This document shows, in pieces, positions 54,627 through 62,403 of a stretch of 64,000 nt of DNA. The stretch covers positions 2,294,001-2,358,000 of the forward strand of contig NZ_CP097263.1 of the NCBI RefSeq assembly GCF_028622115.1. Reading direction: 5' to 3'. The notes below the pieces were generated by a model that was not told where the DNA came from, made no database searches, and was given only the letters and a program-made list of their open reading frames with translations. Source of the stretch: Kutzneria chonburiensis. Lineage in GTDB: Bacteria; Actinomycetota; Actinomycetes; Mycobacteriales; Pseudonocardiaceae. The translations under genes and the position numbers were made by a program. Every line of letters starts with the position of its first letter. Positions within the stretch are counted from its first letter, which is position 1.

Positions 54627-55318
54627 CTCCAGGCGCCGCCCCAGCCGGCGGGGTCTTCGAGCAGGGTGCAGACGGTGCCGTACGGGTCGGCGAACGCGGC
54701 GATGACGCCGGTGGGGGCTTCGCGGGGCTCGATCAGCAGGGTCGCACCGCCGGCCACTGCGGTGTCGGTGACCAGGGTGATGTCGGTGGCGGCGAGGTAG
54801 CACATCCAGCCGGCCCCGACGTTGGCGGCGGTGACGGTGTCGACGAGCAGCCGGCCGGCGATGGCACGGGCGCCGGTGTCGTCGGGGGCGTCGTACAGGG
54901 CGAACGGTTTGACGTCGCTGTCGGCCCGCACGGTCCACGCCAGATGGCGGGTCCAGTAGTCGTCGGTGGTGTCGGCGGTCATCAGCTCGAGCCAGCAGGG
55001 CTCACCGTGGCGGGGCGCCGGGGCCCACGGTCCGTGCCGCACGCGACCGGGGTCGAGGGTGGCGGTGACGCCGGTGGGGTCGGCCAGCAACGCGGTGGGC
55101 CGGCCGCCTAAGACGGGGTGCCAGCCGGGGGTTTCCCAGTCGGCGGGTCTTCGGATCAGCGCGGCCAGCCGGTCGCCGACCCAGCATCTCAGGGTGCCGT
55201 CGTCGGCCGACATGACGATCCAGCCGAACAGGCTCCGGTAGTACTCGGCCGACCCGGCCGGGTCGTTGCTGCGCAGCTCGACGCGACGCAGTCCCTTGAC
55301 GGGAACGTCCTCGGACAC
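54623..55318 (-). CDS. VOC-family (glyoxalase/bleomycin-resistance type) protein, two modules
   Basis: A 231-residue protein with two vicinal-oxygen-chelate modules. The first begins LRRVELRSNDPAGSAEYYRSLFGW; the second is GEPCWLELMTADTTDDYWTRHLAW through ATLLIEPREAPTGVIAAFADPYGTVCTLLED. Metal ligands cannot be confidently assigned. It resembles two-domain proteins annotated as hydroxylases or bleomycin resistance. It has no evident operon partner. Confidence 0.9.
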   Translation of the reverse strand: MSEDVPVKGLRRVELRSNDPAGSAEYYRSLFGWIVMSADDGTLRCWVGDRLAALIRRPADWETPGWHPVLGGRPTALLADPTGVTATLDPGRVRHGPWAPAPRHGEPCWLELMTADTTDDYWTRHLAWTVRADSDVKPFALYDAPDDTGARAIAGRLLVDTVTAANVGAGWMCYLAATDITLVTDTAVAGGATLLIEPREAPTGVIAAFADPYGTVCTLLEDPAGWGGAWS

Positions 55319-55345
55319 AGGGCAAATCCTTCTCTCACAACAGTT

Positions 55346-57412
55346 TCAGGAACGCCCATCGTCGGCCGCCGGCAGCTCGCCGGACAAGGCCCCATCCGGC
55401 CGCTTCAGCACGCTGCCCAGCGGTTTCGGCTTGCCCAGGTGGAAACCCTGGCCGACCGAGACGCCGAGTTTGGACAGCATCTCCACCTGCGCCGGCCGCT
55501 CCACCCACTCGGCCACCACGGACAGGTCGAAGCCGCGGGCGATCTCCAGGATGCCGGAGACCAGCACGGCGTCGCGGGTGCCGGAGTCGATGCCGCGCAC
55601 GAACTCGCCGTCGATCTTGAGGCCGGTGATGGGCAGGTGCTTGAGGTGGACGAAGGAGCCGAAGCCGGCGCCGAAGTCGTCCAGGGCGATCCGGCAGCCG
55701 GTGGCGCGGACCTGGTGGGCGAGGCTGCGGGCGGCGTCGAGGTTGGTGACGGCCGCGGTCTCGGTGATCTCGAAGCCGAGCCGGCCCGGGGCGACGCCGG
55801 AGGAGGCGAGCCGGTCCAGCACGAAGTCGGCGAAGTCCTCGTCCTCCAGGGTTCGCCCGGAGACGTTGACGTCGAAGCGCAGGTTGGGGTCGGGGTGGGC
55901 GACCAGGGTGTCGATGGCCTTGCCGAACACCCAGCGGTCGATCTCCAGCACGAGGTCGCTGCGTTCGGCGGCGGGCAGGAAGTCGGCCGGGCCGAGCAGC
56001 GGGAGCTGGCCGTCCTCCAGGCGCAGCAGCAGCTCGTAGCCCAGGGTCCGGCCCGAGGACAGGGCGACGATGGGCATGGCGTGCAGGGCCAGGTCGCCGT
56101 GTTCGAGGGCCTTGCGCAGGCGATCCTGCACGGAGACGCGCTTGGCGGTGTCGGCGTAGTGGCCGGGGTCGTAGACGGTGACGCGGTTGCGGCCGGCCGC
56201 CTTGGACGCGTACAGGGCGAGGTCGGCGTTGGCCAGCACCGCTTCCCAGCCTTCACCGGAGGTGAAGCCGGCGACGCCGGTGCTCACGGTCATCCGGGTC
56301 GTCGCTCCCCCGGCGACCAGCGGCAGGCCGGCGACGGCGTCACGCAGGCGGGCGGCGACCTCGGCGGCGTCGGACTCCTCGCAGCCGGGCAGCACCACCG
56401 CGAACTCGTCGCCGCCGAGCCGGCCCAGCAGCTGGCCGTCGTCGAGGCGTTCGCGCAGGGCGGCGGCCATGGTGCGCATCAGGCGGTCGCCGACGGCGTG
56501 CCCGCGCAGGTCGTTGACGTCCTTGAAGTTGTCCAGGTCGAGCAGCAGCAGCGACCCGGTGCCGCCGGCGGCCAGCTGCCGCTCCAGCTCACGGGTGAGC
56601 GCGCGGCGGTTGGGCAGGCCGGTGAGCGGGTCCTCCTCGGCCAACTGGCGCAGCTCGTCCTGTAGGCGGCGGTCCTGGGTGACGTCGTGGCAGGTGCCCA
56701 TCATGCGCACCGGCGTGCCGTCCTCGTCGCAGATGACCTCGCCGAAGCACTCGAAGAAGCGCTCGTTGTCGACGCCGACCAGCATGCGGTGGGAGAAGGC
56801 GAACCGGTCGCCGTTCTCCCGCGCCACGGCCAGGCTGGTGGCGATCATCTCCTGGTCGTCGGCGTGCACCTTGGCCATGTAGCCGGCGAAGTCCAGTTCG
56901 GTGCCGGGTTCCAGGCCGAACATCTCCAGCAGGGCGTCCGACCACAGCACGCGGTCGGTGGTGATGTCCCACTCCCAGTTGCCCATGCGGCCCAGCACCT
57001 GGGCCCGGCGCAGCGCGTTGGCCTGCTGGGTGGCCTCCAGCTCGCGGTCGCGCCACGAGGTGATGTCCATGATCCGGTACAGCAGCTCGTCGCCGCCGGG
57101 CAGCGCGGTGCAGCTGATCTCCAGCCAGCGGTGCTCGTCGCCCTCCGGGCCGGCGGCCTGCACGACCATGCCGGGATCGGGCATCTCGGGGGCGCCCGGC
57201 AGGAGGGCCGGCAGGGACCGCCCCAGCGCCTGGTCGGCGGGCACGCCGATGAGCGTGCCCAGCGCCGGGTTCGCCCAGCTCAACTTGCCGTGCAGGTCCG
57301 TGACCCCGAATCCGACGTCCGCCCAGCGCAGGACGTGGTTGTGCACGGCGCCGTGGTCCGCCACCAGCTCCTCCTTGCCACCCGGCGCCATAGTTGTCGG
57401 TTCACCGGTCAC
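55346..57412 (-). CDS. PAS-PAS-GGDEF-EAL c-di-GMP signalling protein
   Basis: A 688-residue signalling protein. Two PAS domains (about 25-130 and 135-250) precede a GGDEF domain (about 265-420) with a full LGRLGGDEFAVVLPG active site, followed by an EAL domain (about 430-670). The EAL motif is ELL (LGYELLLRLEDG); NVSGRTL, FEITETA, ALDDFGAGFGSF and LKIDGEFV are present, while the usual AEGVET reads AEWVERP. It probably makes c-di-GMP; phosphodiesterase activity is uncertain. It is downstream of a small zinc-ribbon gene by 18 bases. Confidence 0.92.
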   Translation of the reverse strand: MTGEPTTMAPGGKEELVADHGAVHNHVLRWADVGFGVTDLHGKLSWANPALGTLIGVPADQALGRSLPALLPGAPEMPDPGMVVQAAGPEGDEHRWLEISCTALPGGDELLYRIMDITSWRDRELEATQQANALRRAQVLGRMGNWEWDITTDRVLWSDALLEMFGLEPGTELDFAGYMAKVHADDQEMIATSLAVARENGDRFAFSHRMLVGVDNERFFECFGEVICDEDGTPVRMMGTCHDVTQDRRLQDELRQLAEEDPLTGLPNRRALTRELERQLAAGGTGSLLLLDLDNFKDVNDLRGHAVGDRLMRTMAAALRERLDDGQLLGRLGGDEFAVVLPGCEESDAAEVAARLRDAVAGLPLVAGGATTRMTVSTGVAGFTSGEGWEAVLANADLALYASKAAGRNRVTVYDPGHYADTAKRVSVQDRLRKALEHGDLALHAMPIVALSSGRTLGYELLLRLEDGQLPLLGPADFLPAAERSDLVLEIDRWVFGKAIDTLVAHPDPNLRFDVNVSGRTLEDEDFADFVLDRLASSGVAPGRLGFEITETAAVTNLDAARSLAHQVRATGCRIALDDFGAGFGSFVHLKHLPITGLKIDGEFVRGIDSGTRDAVLVSGILEIARGFDLSVVAEWVERPAQVEMLSKLGVSVGQGFHLGKPKPLGSVLKRPDGALSGELPAADDGRS

Positions 57413-57430
57413 TGGGCAAGTCCGTCCCGG

Positions 57431-57778
57431 TCACCGTAGGCGTTCCAACCCGGTGGCGGTGCCCAGCAGTGCCCGCGCCATCGAGTGCAGTTCGTCCGGT
57501 TGCGCCCCGTCGGCGGCCGCGGTCGCGATGTCCTCGGCGGCGCAGCGGAGCTGGAACAAGCGGTCCTGGAGGTTGGCCAGCTCGGTGCTGGACAGCACGA
57601 CGGCGTCCTCGGGCAGGCCGCCGCGCTGCACGGCGCTGCGGCGCTCGTAGGCGCGCTGCCGGCAGGTCTGGGCGCAGTACTGGCGGCGTCGTCCGAACTG
57701 GCCGTCCGCGGGCAGCCGTTGGCCGCACCACGCGCAGTGTCGAGTCGCCTCCCGTCGCCGGGTGCTGGTGACCTCCAT
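57431..57778 (-). CDS. small zinc-ribbon hypothetical protein
   Basis: A 115-residue basic protein. Near the N-terminus lies a CAWCGQRLP...YCAQTCRQRAYERR segment with four cysteines in a CxxC...CxxxC pattern, as in small zinc ribbons similar to the CGNR-type or DUF-like actinobacterial proteins. The remainder is helical (LQDRLFQLRCAAEDIATAA). ATG 57778 is the start. It is upstream of the GGDEF/EAL gene by 18 bases and divergent from the GDPD gene. Confidence 0.75.
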   Translation of the reverse strand: MEVTSTRRREATRHCAWCGQRLPADGQFGRRRQYCAQTCRQRAYERRSAVQRGGLPEDAVVLSSTELANLQDRLFQLRCAAEDIATAAADGAQPDELHSMARALLGTATGLERLR

Positions 57779-57847
57779 GGGCGGCGAGGTTATCCGTACA
57801 CCTGACGTCCACCGAAAGCGCCACGCCGCTGCGGCAGACTGCGCAGT

Positions 57848-58630
57848 GTGCGAAGTGGACATCCCTACCTGGCCGACGGGCCGTATCCGCGGGCGTTGGC
57901 GCACCGCGGCTGGCATGTCGGCGACCTTGCCGGCATGGAGAACTCGCTGAGCTCGTTCCGGCGGGCGATCGAGGAGGGCTACCGGTACATCGAGACCGAC
58001 GTGCAGGCCACCACGGACGGGGTGGTCGTGGTGCAGCACGACGACGTGCTGGACCGGACGACCGACCGGCACGGGGTGATCAACCAGCTGCCGTGGTCGG
58101 AGGTCGGCAAGGCGCTGGTCGGCGGGCGGGAGGCGATCCCGCGGCTGGAGCACGTGCTGGAGGAGCTGCCGACGGCGCTGCTCAACGTGGACGTGAAGGC
58201 CGACAACGCGGCCGGGCCGGTGTTGCGGGTGCTGGAGCGGTGCAACGCCTGGGACCGGGTGTGCCTGGCCTCGTTCTCCGACGCCCGGCTGGCTCGGCTG
58301 CGGAAGGTCGCGGGCGACAAGTTGGTGACGTCGATGGGGCCGTTGACCGTGGGTGCGCTGTGGGCGTCGGGGCGGTGGCCGTGGTTGGGCACGGGTCGGT
58401 TCGTGGCCGGTCAGATGGCGCAGGTGCCGGTGCGGCAGGGGCCGCTGCGGGTGGTGGACCGGCGGTTCGTGGACCGCGCGCACCGGGTGGGCCTTGAGGT
58501 GCATGTGTGGACGGTCGACACCGAGGCCGAGATGACCTCGCTGCTGGACCTGGGCGTGGACGGCCTCGTCACCGACCGGCCCGACCTGCTCCGTGACGTT
58601 CTGCGATCCCGTTCCCAGTGGCCAGCCTGA
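57848..58630 (+). CDS. glycerophosphodiester phosphodiesterase
   Basis: A 260-residue TIM-barrel GDPD: LAHRGWHV (His), GMENSLSSFRRAIEEGYRYIETDVQATTDGVVVVQHDD, TTDRHG and the second-half VDVKADNAAGPV. The active-site HR...ENT-type residues (here ENS) and E.D are all readable. It hydrolyses glycerophosphodiesters to glycerol-3-phosphate and an alcohol. No signal peptide, so it acts in the cytoplasm. GTG 57848 is the start. A hairpin repeat follows the stop. Confidence 0.93.
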   Translation: MRSGHPYLADGPYPRALAHRGWHVGDLAGMENSLSSFRRAIEEGYRYIETDVQATTDGVVVVQHDDVLDRTTDRHGVINQLPWSEVGKALVGGREAIPRLEHVLEELPTALLNVDVKADNAAGPVLRVLERCNAWDRVCLASFSDARLARLRKVAGDKLVTSMGPLTVGALWASGRWPWLGTGRFVAGQMAQVPVRQGPLRVVDRRFVDRAHRVGLEVHVWTVDTEAEMTSLLDLGVDGLVTDRPDLLRDVLRSRSQWPA

Positions 58631-58634
58631 TGTG

Positions 58635-58691
58635 AAGTTCGGAACGGACCATTCCTCAACTCGGAGTTTGGGAAAGGTCCGTTCCGAACTT
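58635..58691. repeat. hairpin repeat, copy 2 (bidirectional terminator-like)
   Basis: Arms 58635-58655 and 58671-58691 pair over 21 bp with one mismatch; the 15-base loop also contains AACTCGGAGT. The left 30 bases are identical to copy 1 at 37676. It sits between convergent genes, as copy 1 does. Confidence 0.85.
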
Positions 58692-58699
58692 GGGGGTGG

Positions 58700-59323
58700 T
58701 TACTGAGGGTGAGAGCCTAGGGGTGGGTGGCCTAGCCAGGCGGCGTTCCAGGTGAGGCGGCCTAGTTGGCCGGTGACGGCGATGTCGTTGGCGGCCTGGA
58801 GGTCGCGGACGGCCTGGCGGGTGGCGCCGTCGTAGCAGCCGGGGGTGCCGAAGACGTAGCCGAAAGTCGCCATGCGGTGTTGCCAGGTGGCCAGGCCGGG
58901 AGCGCAGTCGCCGGCGAGGAAGACCTTGCCGGGCCAGATCGGCACGGCGATGTAGGCGGCGTCGGCGGTGGTGGGCACGCGGCGGGAGGCGGCGTCGTGG
59001 TCGGGGGTCAGGCCGAGCTTGTCGCCACACTCCCACGGCTGCCAGCCGCGCATCCGGTACAGATACAGGGCGCGGTAGTCCTGCTCGGCCGGGGTGGCCT
59101 GGCTGGGCAGGCCGGCGCCGCCGACGCTGGCCCAGGTGGGCAGGTCGAACTGGTAGGCGCCGAAGTACTTCCCGTCGGCCGAGACGGCGGTGTAGGAGTC
59201 GGTGGACTCGCACATCCGCAGCCGGGCCCAGTCCTGCTTGCTGGGGTCGGCCGCGGCGATGCCGGCCGTGCCCGCGAGCACGGTCAGTACGGCCGCGATG
59301 ACCAGCGGCGATCGGGTGATCAC
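58700..59323 (-). CDS. secreted Rpf-like (resuscitation-promoting factor type) transglycosylase
   Basis: A 207-residue secreted protein. The signal peptide is LVIAAVLTVLAGTAGIAAA; the mature N-terminus DWARLRMCESTDSY, with the catalytic Glu in CES, DGKYFGAYQFDLPTWASVGG, and WQPWECGDKLGL match the Rpf/lysozyme-like domain. The C-terminal part (QAVRDLQAANDIAVTGQLGRLTWNAAW) looks like a peptidoglycan-binding domain. It probably cleaves peptidoglycan and may influence growth resumption. Convergent with the GDPD gene across a hairpin repeat. Confidence 0.9.
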   Translation of the reverse strand: MITRSPLVIAAVLTVLAGTAGIAAADPSKQDWARLRMCESTDSYTAVSADGKYFGAYQFDLPTWASVGGAGLPSQATPAEQDYRALYLYRMRGWQPWECGDKLGLTPDHDAASRRVPTTADAAYIAVPIWPGKVFLAGDCAPGLATWQHRMATFGYVFGTPGCYDGATRQAVRDLQAANDIAVTGQLGRLTWNAAWLGHPPLGSHPQ

Positions 59324-59438
59324 GGGACAGAACGTAGGTCGGCTGCGGTGCTGTCACAACTTGGTGACCCACATGGCTGACGGCCCATGATCACCGATAC
59401 CGTTCGGCTCCACCCGACGACGACGCCGGAAGGCAGCG

Positions 59439-60797
59439 ATGACTGACGCCACGACACGGGCGGCCGGCGACCCGGCGACCAAGCGGCTGCGTTTCGGCTG
59501 GTACAGCTACGGCTGGGCGGCGCAGGTGTTCGAGACGACGGTGCTGGCGGTGTTCATGAGCCGCTATCTGCCGGCGGTGGCCGAGCACGCGGTGGGCAAG
59601 ACCGGCCGGCTGCACGTGCTGGGCATCCCGATCGCGCCGGGCTCGCTGTTCACCTACATCATCTCGCTGGGCTCGGTGCTGCTGATCGTGCTGATGCCGA
59701 TCGTCGGCGCGTTCGCCGACCGGACCGGCCGCAAGCGGCAGCTGCTGTTCGGCTTCGCCTATCTGGGCGCGTTGTCGTGCGCGGCGATGGTGTTCGTGGG
59801 GCTGACCGACTGGGTCCTCGGGTCGGCGCTGTTCATGGTGGCGTTCCTGACCTACAAGTGCGCGCGGGTGGTCTACAACTCGCTGCTGCCGGAGCTGGCC
59901 GGGCCGGACGAGCGGGACTCGGTGTCCTCGGTCGGCTGGGCGGCGGGCTATCTGGGCGGCGGCTCGTTGCTGGCGCTGAACTTCGTCGCCTCGTTCCTGA
60001 TCGACGACAGCTCGGTGCTGGCCCGGCTGTCGCTGTGCAGCGCCGGTGTGTGGTGGGCGGCGTTCATGATCGTGCCGGCGGTGATCCTGCGGAAGATGCC
60101 GATGACGGCCGACAAGCACGCGCCGGCCGCCGGCTCGGCGATCACGGCCGGTTTCAAGGAGCTCGGGGACACGCTGCGGCATCTGCGGCTGTACCCGTGG
60201 ACGCTGCTGTTCCTGCTGGCCTATCTCGTCTACTACGACGGCATCGCCACCACCACGACGCTGGCCGCCGACTACGGGCAGAACGAGTTGCAGCTCAAGG
60301 ACAACATCCTGCTGTCGGCGATCCTGCTGGTGCAGTTCGCCTCGTTCGGCGGGGCGCTGCTGCTGGGCAAGCTGTCGCAGCGCTGGGGCGCCAAGCGGGT
60401 GGTGGCCGGGTCGCTGGTGGTGTGGTCGGTGCTGATCACGCTGGCGTACTTCCTGGAACCGGGCCAGCCGGTGCAGTTCTACCTGCTGGCCATCGGGATC
60501 TCGCTGGTGCTGGGTGGCAGCCAGGCGCTGTCGCGGTCGATGTTCGCCAGCATGATCCCGACCGGCAAGGAGGCCGAGTACTTCAGCCTGTTCGAGATCT
60601 CCAGCTCGGGCACGTCGGCGCTGGGTCCGCTGCTGTTCGGCCTGGTGCTGCAGAACACCGGCAGCTACCGGTCGGCGATCTTCTCGCTGATCGCGTTCTT
60701 CGTCATCGGGCTGGTGCTGTTGCTGCTGGTCAACGTGCGCAAGGCGATCACCGCGGCCGGCAACGAGCTGCCGGCCACCCTGCAACAGAGCCGGTGA
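59439..60797 (+). CDS. MFS transporter, UMF1 (Atg22-like) family
   Basis: A 452-residue transporter with twelve membrane helices. The UMF1 pattern is FGWYSYGWAAQVFETTVLAVFMSRYLP, VGAFADRTGRKRQLLF (loop 2-3 motif), YNSLLPELAGPDERDSVSSVGWAAGYLGG and QALSRSMFASMIPTGKEAEYFSLFEISSSGTSALGPL. These transporters are thought to export small molecules such as amino acids; the substrate is unknown. It is unrelated to the downstream hydrogenase operon, whose promoter follows. Confidence 0.93.
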   Translation: MTDATTRAAGDPATKRLRFGWYSYGWAAQVFETTVLAVFMSRYLPAVAEHAVGKTGRLHVLGIPIAPGSLFTYIISLGSVLLIVLMPIVGAFADRTGRKRQLLFGFAYLGALSCAAMVFVGLTDWVLGSALFMVAFLTYKCARVVYNSLLPELAGPDERDSVSSVGWAAGYLGGGSLLALNFVASFLIDDSSVLARLSLCSAGVWWAAFMIVPAVILRKMPMTADKHAPAAGSAITAGFKELGDTLRHLRLYPWTLLFLLAYLVYYDGIATTTTLAADYGQNELQLKDNILLSAILLVQFASFGGALLLGKLSQRWGAKRVVAGSLVVWSVLITLAYFLEPGQPVQFYLLAIGISLVLGGSQALSRSMFASMIPTGKEAEYFSLFEISSSGTSALGPLLFGLVLQNTGSYRSAIFSLIAFFVIGLVLLLLVNVRKAITAAGNELPATLQQSR

Positions 60798-60827
60798 TCA
60801 CACCTTTCGTCCAAAATCAACAGCCCA

Positions 60828-60871
60828 TTGTGTGATCTGGGTAACAGCTCTAGGGTGGGACAGTACTGTCC
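60828..60871 (+). promoter_or_regulatory. hydrogenase operon promoter with start-site palindrome
   Basis: TTGTGT (60828-60833), 17 bases, TAGGGT (60851-60856), then the perfect 14-bp palindrome GGACAGTACTGTCC (60858-60871) covering the predicted transcription start. The first gene starts at 60906. The palindrome is well placed to block or control RNA polymerase. Confidence 0.68.
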
Positions 60872-60905
60872 GCTTTACCTCCCACCACGAGGGAAGTGAC
60901 CCCGC

Positions 60906-61523
60906 ATGGCGCGGGCACCCGGCAGCGCGTCGCCGCGCGCGCTGTTCGAACGCCGCACCGCCCCCGTCGACGACCTGGCCGGGCACGCCGAGGACGTCGC
61001 TCGCGCCTGTCACGCCATGGCCGTGCGCTTCCACGCCGGCGGCAAGCTCGTGGTGTTCGGCAACGGCGGCTCCTGCACCGACGCCCAGCACGTCGCCGTG
61101 GAGTTCGTGCACCCGGTGATCGTCGGCAAGCGGGCGCTGCCGGCCGTCTCGCTGACCTCGGACGTGGCCACGCTGACCGGCGTGGCCACCGGGGCCGGCA
61201 TCGACGAGGTCTTCGCCCACCAGATCCGGTTCCTGGCCGAGCCCGCCGATATCGCGCTCGCGCTGTCGGTCGACGGCGACTGCCCCAACATCCTGCGCGG
61301 CCTCGAGCAGGCGCGGGCCGTGGGCATGCTGACCGTGGCGCTGGTCGGCGGGGACGGGGGCCGGGTCGTGGCCGAGCGGGCCGCCGACCATGTGCTGGTG
61401 GCCCGCTCCGGCGACCCGCGGGTGGTCAAGGAGGTGCACGTCACCACGTACCACGTGCTGTGGGAGCTGGTGCACGTGTTCTTCGAGCAGCCGGGAGTCC
61501 TGGAGCCGGCGATGCTGCGATGA
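60906..61523 (+). CDS. SIS-domain protein, phosphoheptose-isomerase-like
   Basis: A 205-residue SIS protein resembling GmhA: VVFGNGGSCTDAQHVAVEF and the C-terminal EVHVTTYHVLWELV. Compared with the zinc ligands of GmhA (His, Glu, Gln, His), three are kept (DAQH, VEF, YH) and the Gln of QEVH is Lys (KEVH). It is the first gene of a run of five overlapping or closely spaced genes leading to [NiFe] hydrogenase subunits, so its role is probably linked to the hydrogenase rather than to LPS heptose, which actinomycetes lack. Confidence 0.9.
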   Translation: MARAPGSASPRALFERRTAPVDDLAGHAEDVARACHAMAVRFHAGGKLVVFGNGGSCTDAQHVAVEFVHPVIVGKRALPAVSLTSDVATLTGVATGAGIDEVFAHQIRFLAEPADIALALSVDGDCPNILRGLEQARAVGMLTVALVGGDGGRVVAERAADHVLVARSGDPRVVKEVHVTTYHVLWELVHVFFEQPGVLEPAMLR

Positions 61524-61753
61524 CCACCGGATCGGGTGACTCAAGCGGCTGTGCGGATAACAGCTGCATCACCTGTGGCGACACCGCCGTGGAAGTCACG
61601 GTGGTCGAGCTGCTGGCCGACGACCTCGCGGTCGTGGACACCGGGTCGGGCCGGGAGGAGGTCAGCGTCGCCCTGGTCGACGCCCAGGTCGGCGCCACCG
61701 TGCTCGTGCACGCCGGCGAGGCGATCGCCGTCATCGAGGAGGGTTCGGCATGA
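61520..61753 (+). CDS. HypC/HybG-like hydrogenase chaperone, atypical N-terminus
   Basis: A 77-residue HypC-fold protein: EVTVVELLADDLAVVDTGSGREEVSVALVDAQVGATVLVHAGEAIAVI is the HypC beta-barrel with the VHAGEAI signature (shown here only by its parts). Ordinary HypC starts with Met-Cys, the Cys2 being essential. Here the N-terminus is extended and the cysteines are at positions 11, 16 and 19 (CADNSCITC). HypC carries the Fe(CN)2CO precursor to the large subunit. It overlaps both neighbours (ATGA). Confidence 0.88.
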   Translation: MTTGSGDSSGCADNSCITCGDTAVEVTVVELLADDLAVVDTGSGREEVSVALVDAQVGATVLVHAGEAIAVIEEGSA

Positions 61754-62403
61754 CCGACGTGGAAGCCCTCTATCCCTTCCTGTACGCCGACAAGGTCGAT
61801 CTCGACGCGGTGCTGGCGCAGGTCAGCGCCTCCACGGTGGCCAAGGCGCGGGAGATCACCGCACTGCGGCGGCAGGTGCTGGCCGCCGATGGGGACCGGA
61901 TCGCGCGCTGCGCCACGGAGATGGCCGAGCGGTTCGCCGACGGCGGGCGGCTGCTGTCGTTCGGCAACGGCGGCTCCTCCACCGACGCGCAGGAGGTCGC
62001 CGGCCTGTTCCTGTCCCCCGGTGGCGGGCTGCGGCCGCTGCCGGCGTTCTGTCTGACCAACGACATCGCCGTGGTGACGGCGCTGTCCAACGACATCGGC
62101 TTCGACGTGGTGTTCGCCCGGCAGCTCGCGGCGCTGTCGCGGCCCGGCGACATCGCGATGGGGCTGTCCACCAGCGGCAACTCGGCCAATCTGCTGGCCG
62201 CCTTCGACGAGGCGGGCCGGCGCGGGCTGTTCACGGTGGGCATCGCCGGCTACGGCGGCGGGCGGATGGCCGAGCTGGACAGCATCGACCACCTGTTCAC
62301 CGTGCCGTCGGCCTCCGTGCACCGGGTGCAGGAGGCCCAGACCACCGTCTACCACGTGCTGTGGGAACTCGTTCTCGACCAGCTCAGGGGTGATGACCAG
62401 TGA
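61750..62403 (+). CDS. second SIS-domain protein, diverged ligand positions
   Basis: A 217-residue SIS protein: LLSFGNGGSSTDAQEVAGLFLS, GLSTSGNSANLLAAFDEAG (typical sugar-phosphate loop) and VQEAQTTVYHVLWELVLDQL. At the GmhA zinc positions, His is replaced by Glu (DAQE) and Glu by Leu (AGLF), while Gln and the last His are kept. It may be a regulator or binding subunit rather than an isomerase. It overlaps the HypC-like gene (ATGA) and the hydrogenase small-subunit gene (GTGA). Confidence 0.9.
   Translation: MTDVEALYPFLYADKVDLDAVLAQVSASTVAKAREITALRRQVLAADGDRIARCATEMAERFADGGRLLSFGNGGSSTDAQEVAGLFLSPGGGLRPLPAFCLTNDIAVVTALSNDIGFDVVFARQLAALSRPGDIAMGLSTSGNSANLLAAFDEAGRRGLFTVGIAGYGGGRMAELDSIDHLFTVPSASVHRVQEAQTTVYHVLWELVLDQLRGDDQ

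Noticed and set aside
59391-60785. 464-codon minus-strand open frame
   Set aside because: Antisense to the MFS transporter; Gln/Arg/His-rich repetitive composition without membrane segments.
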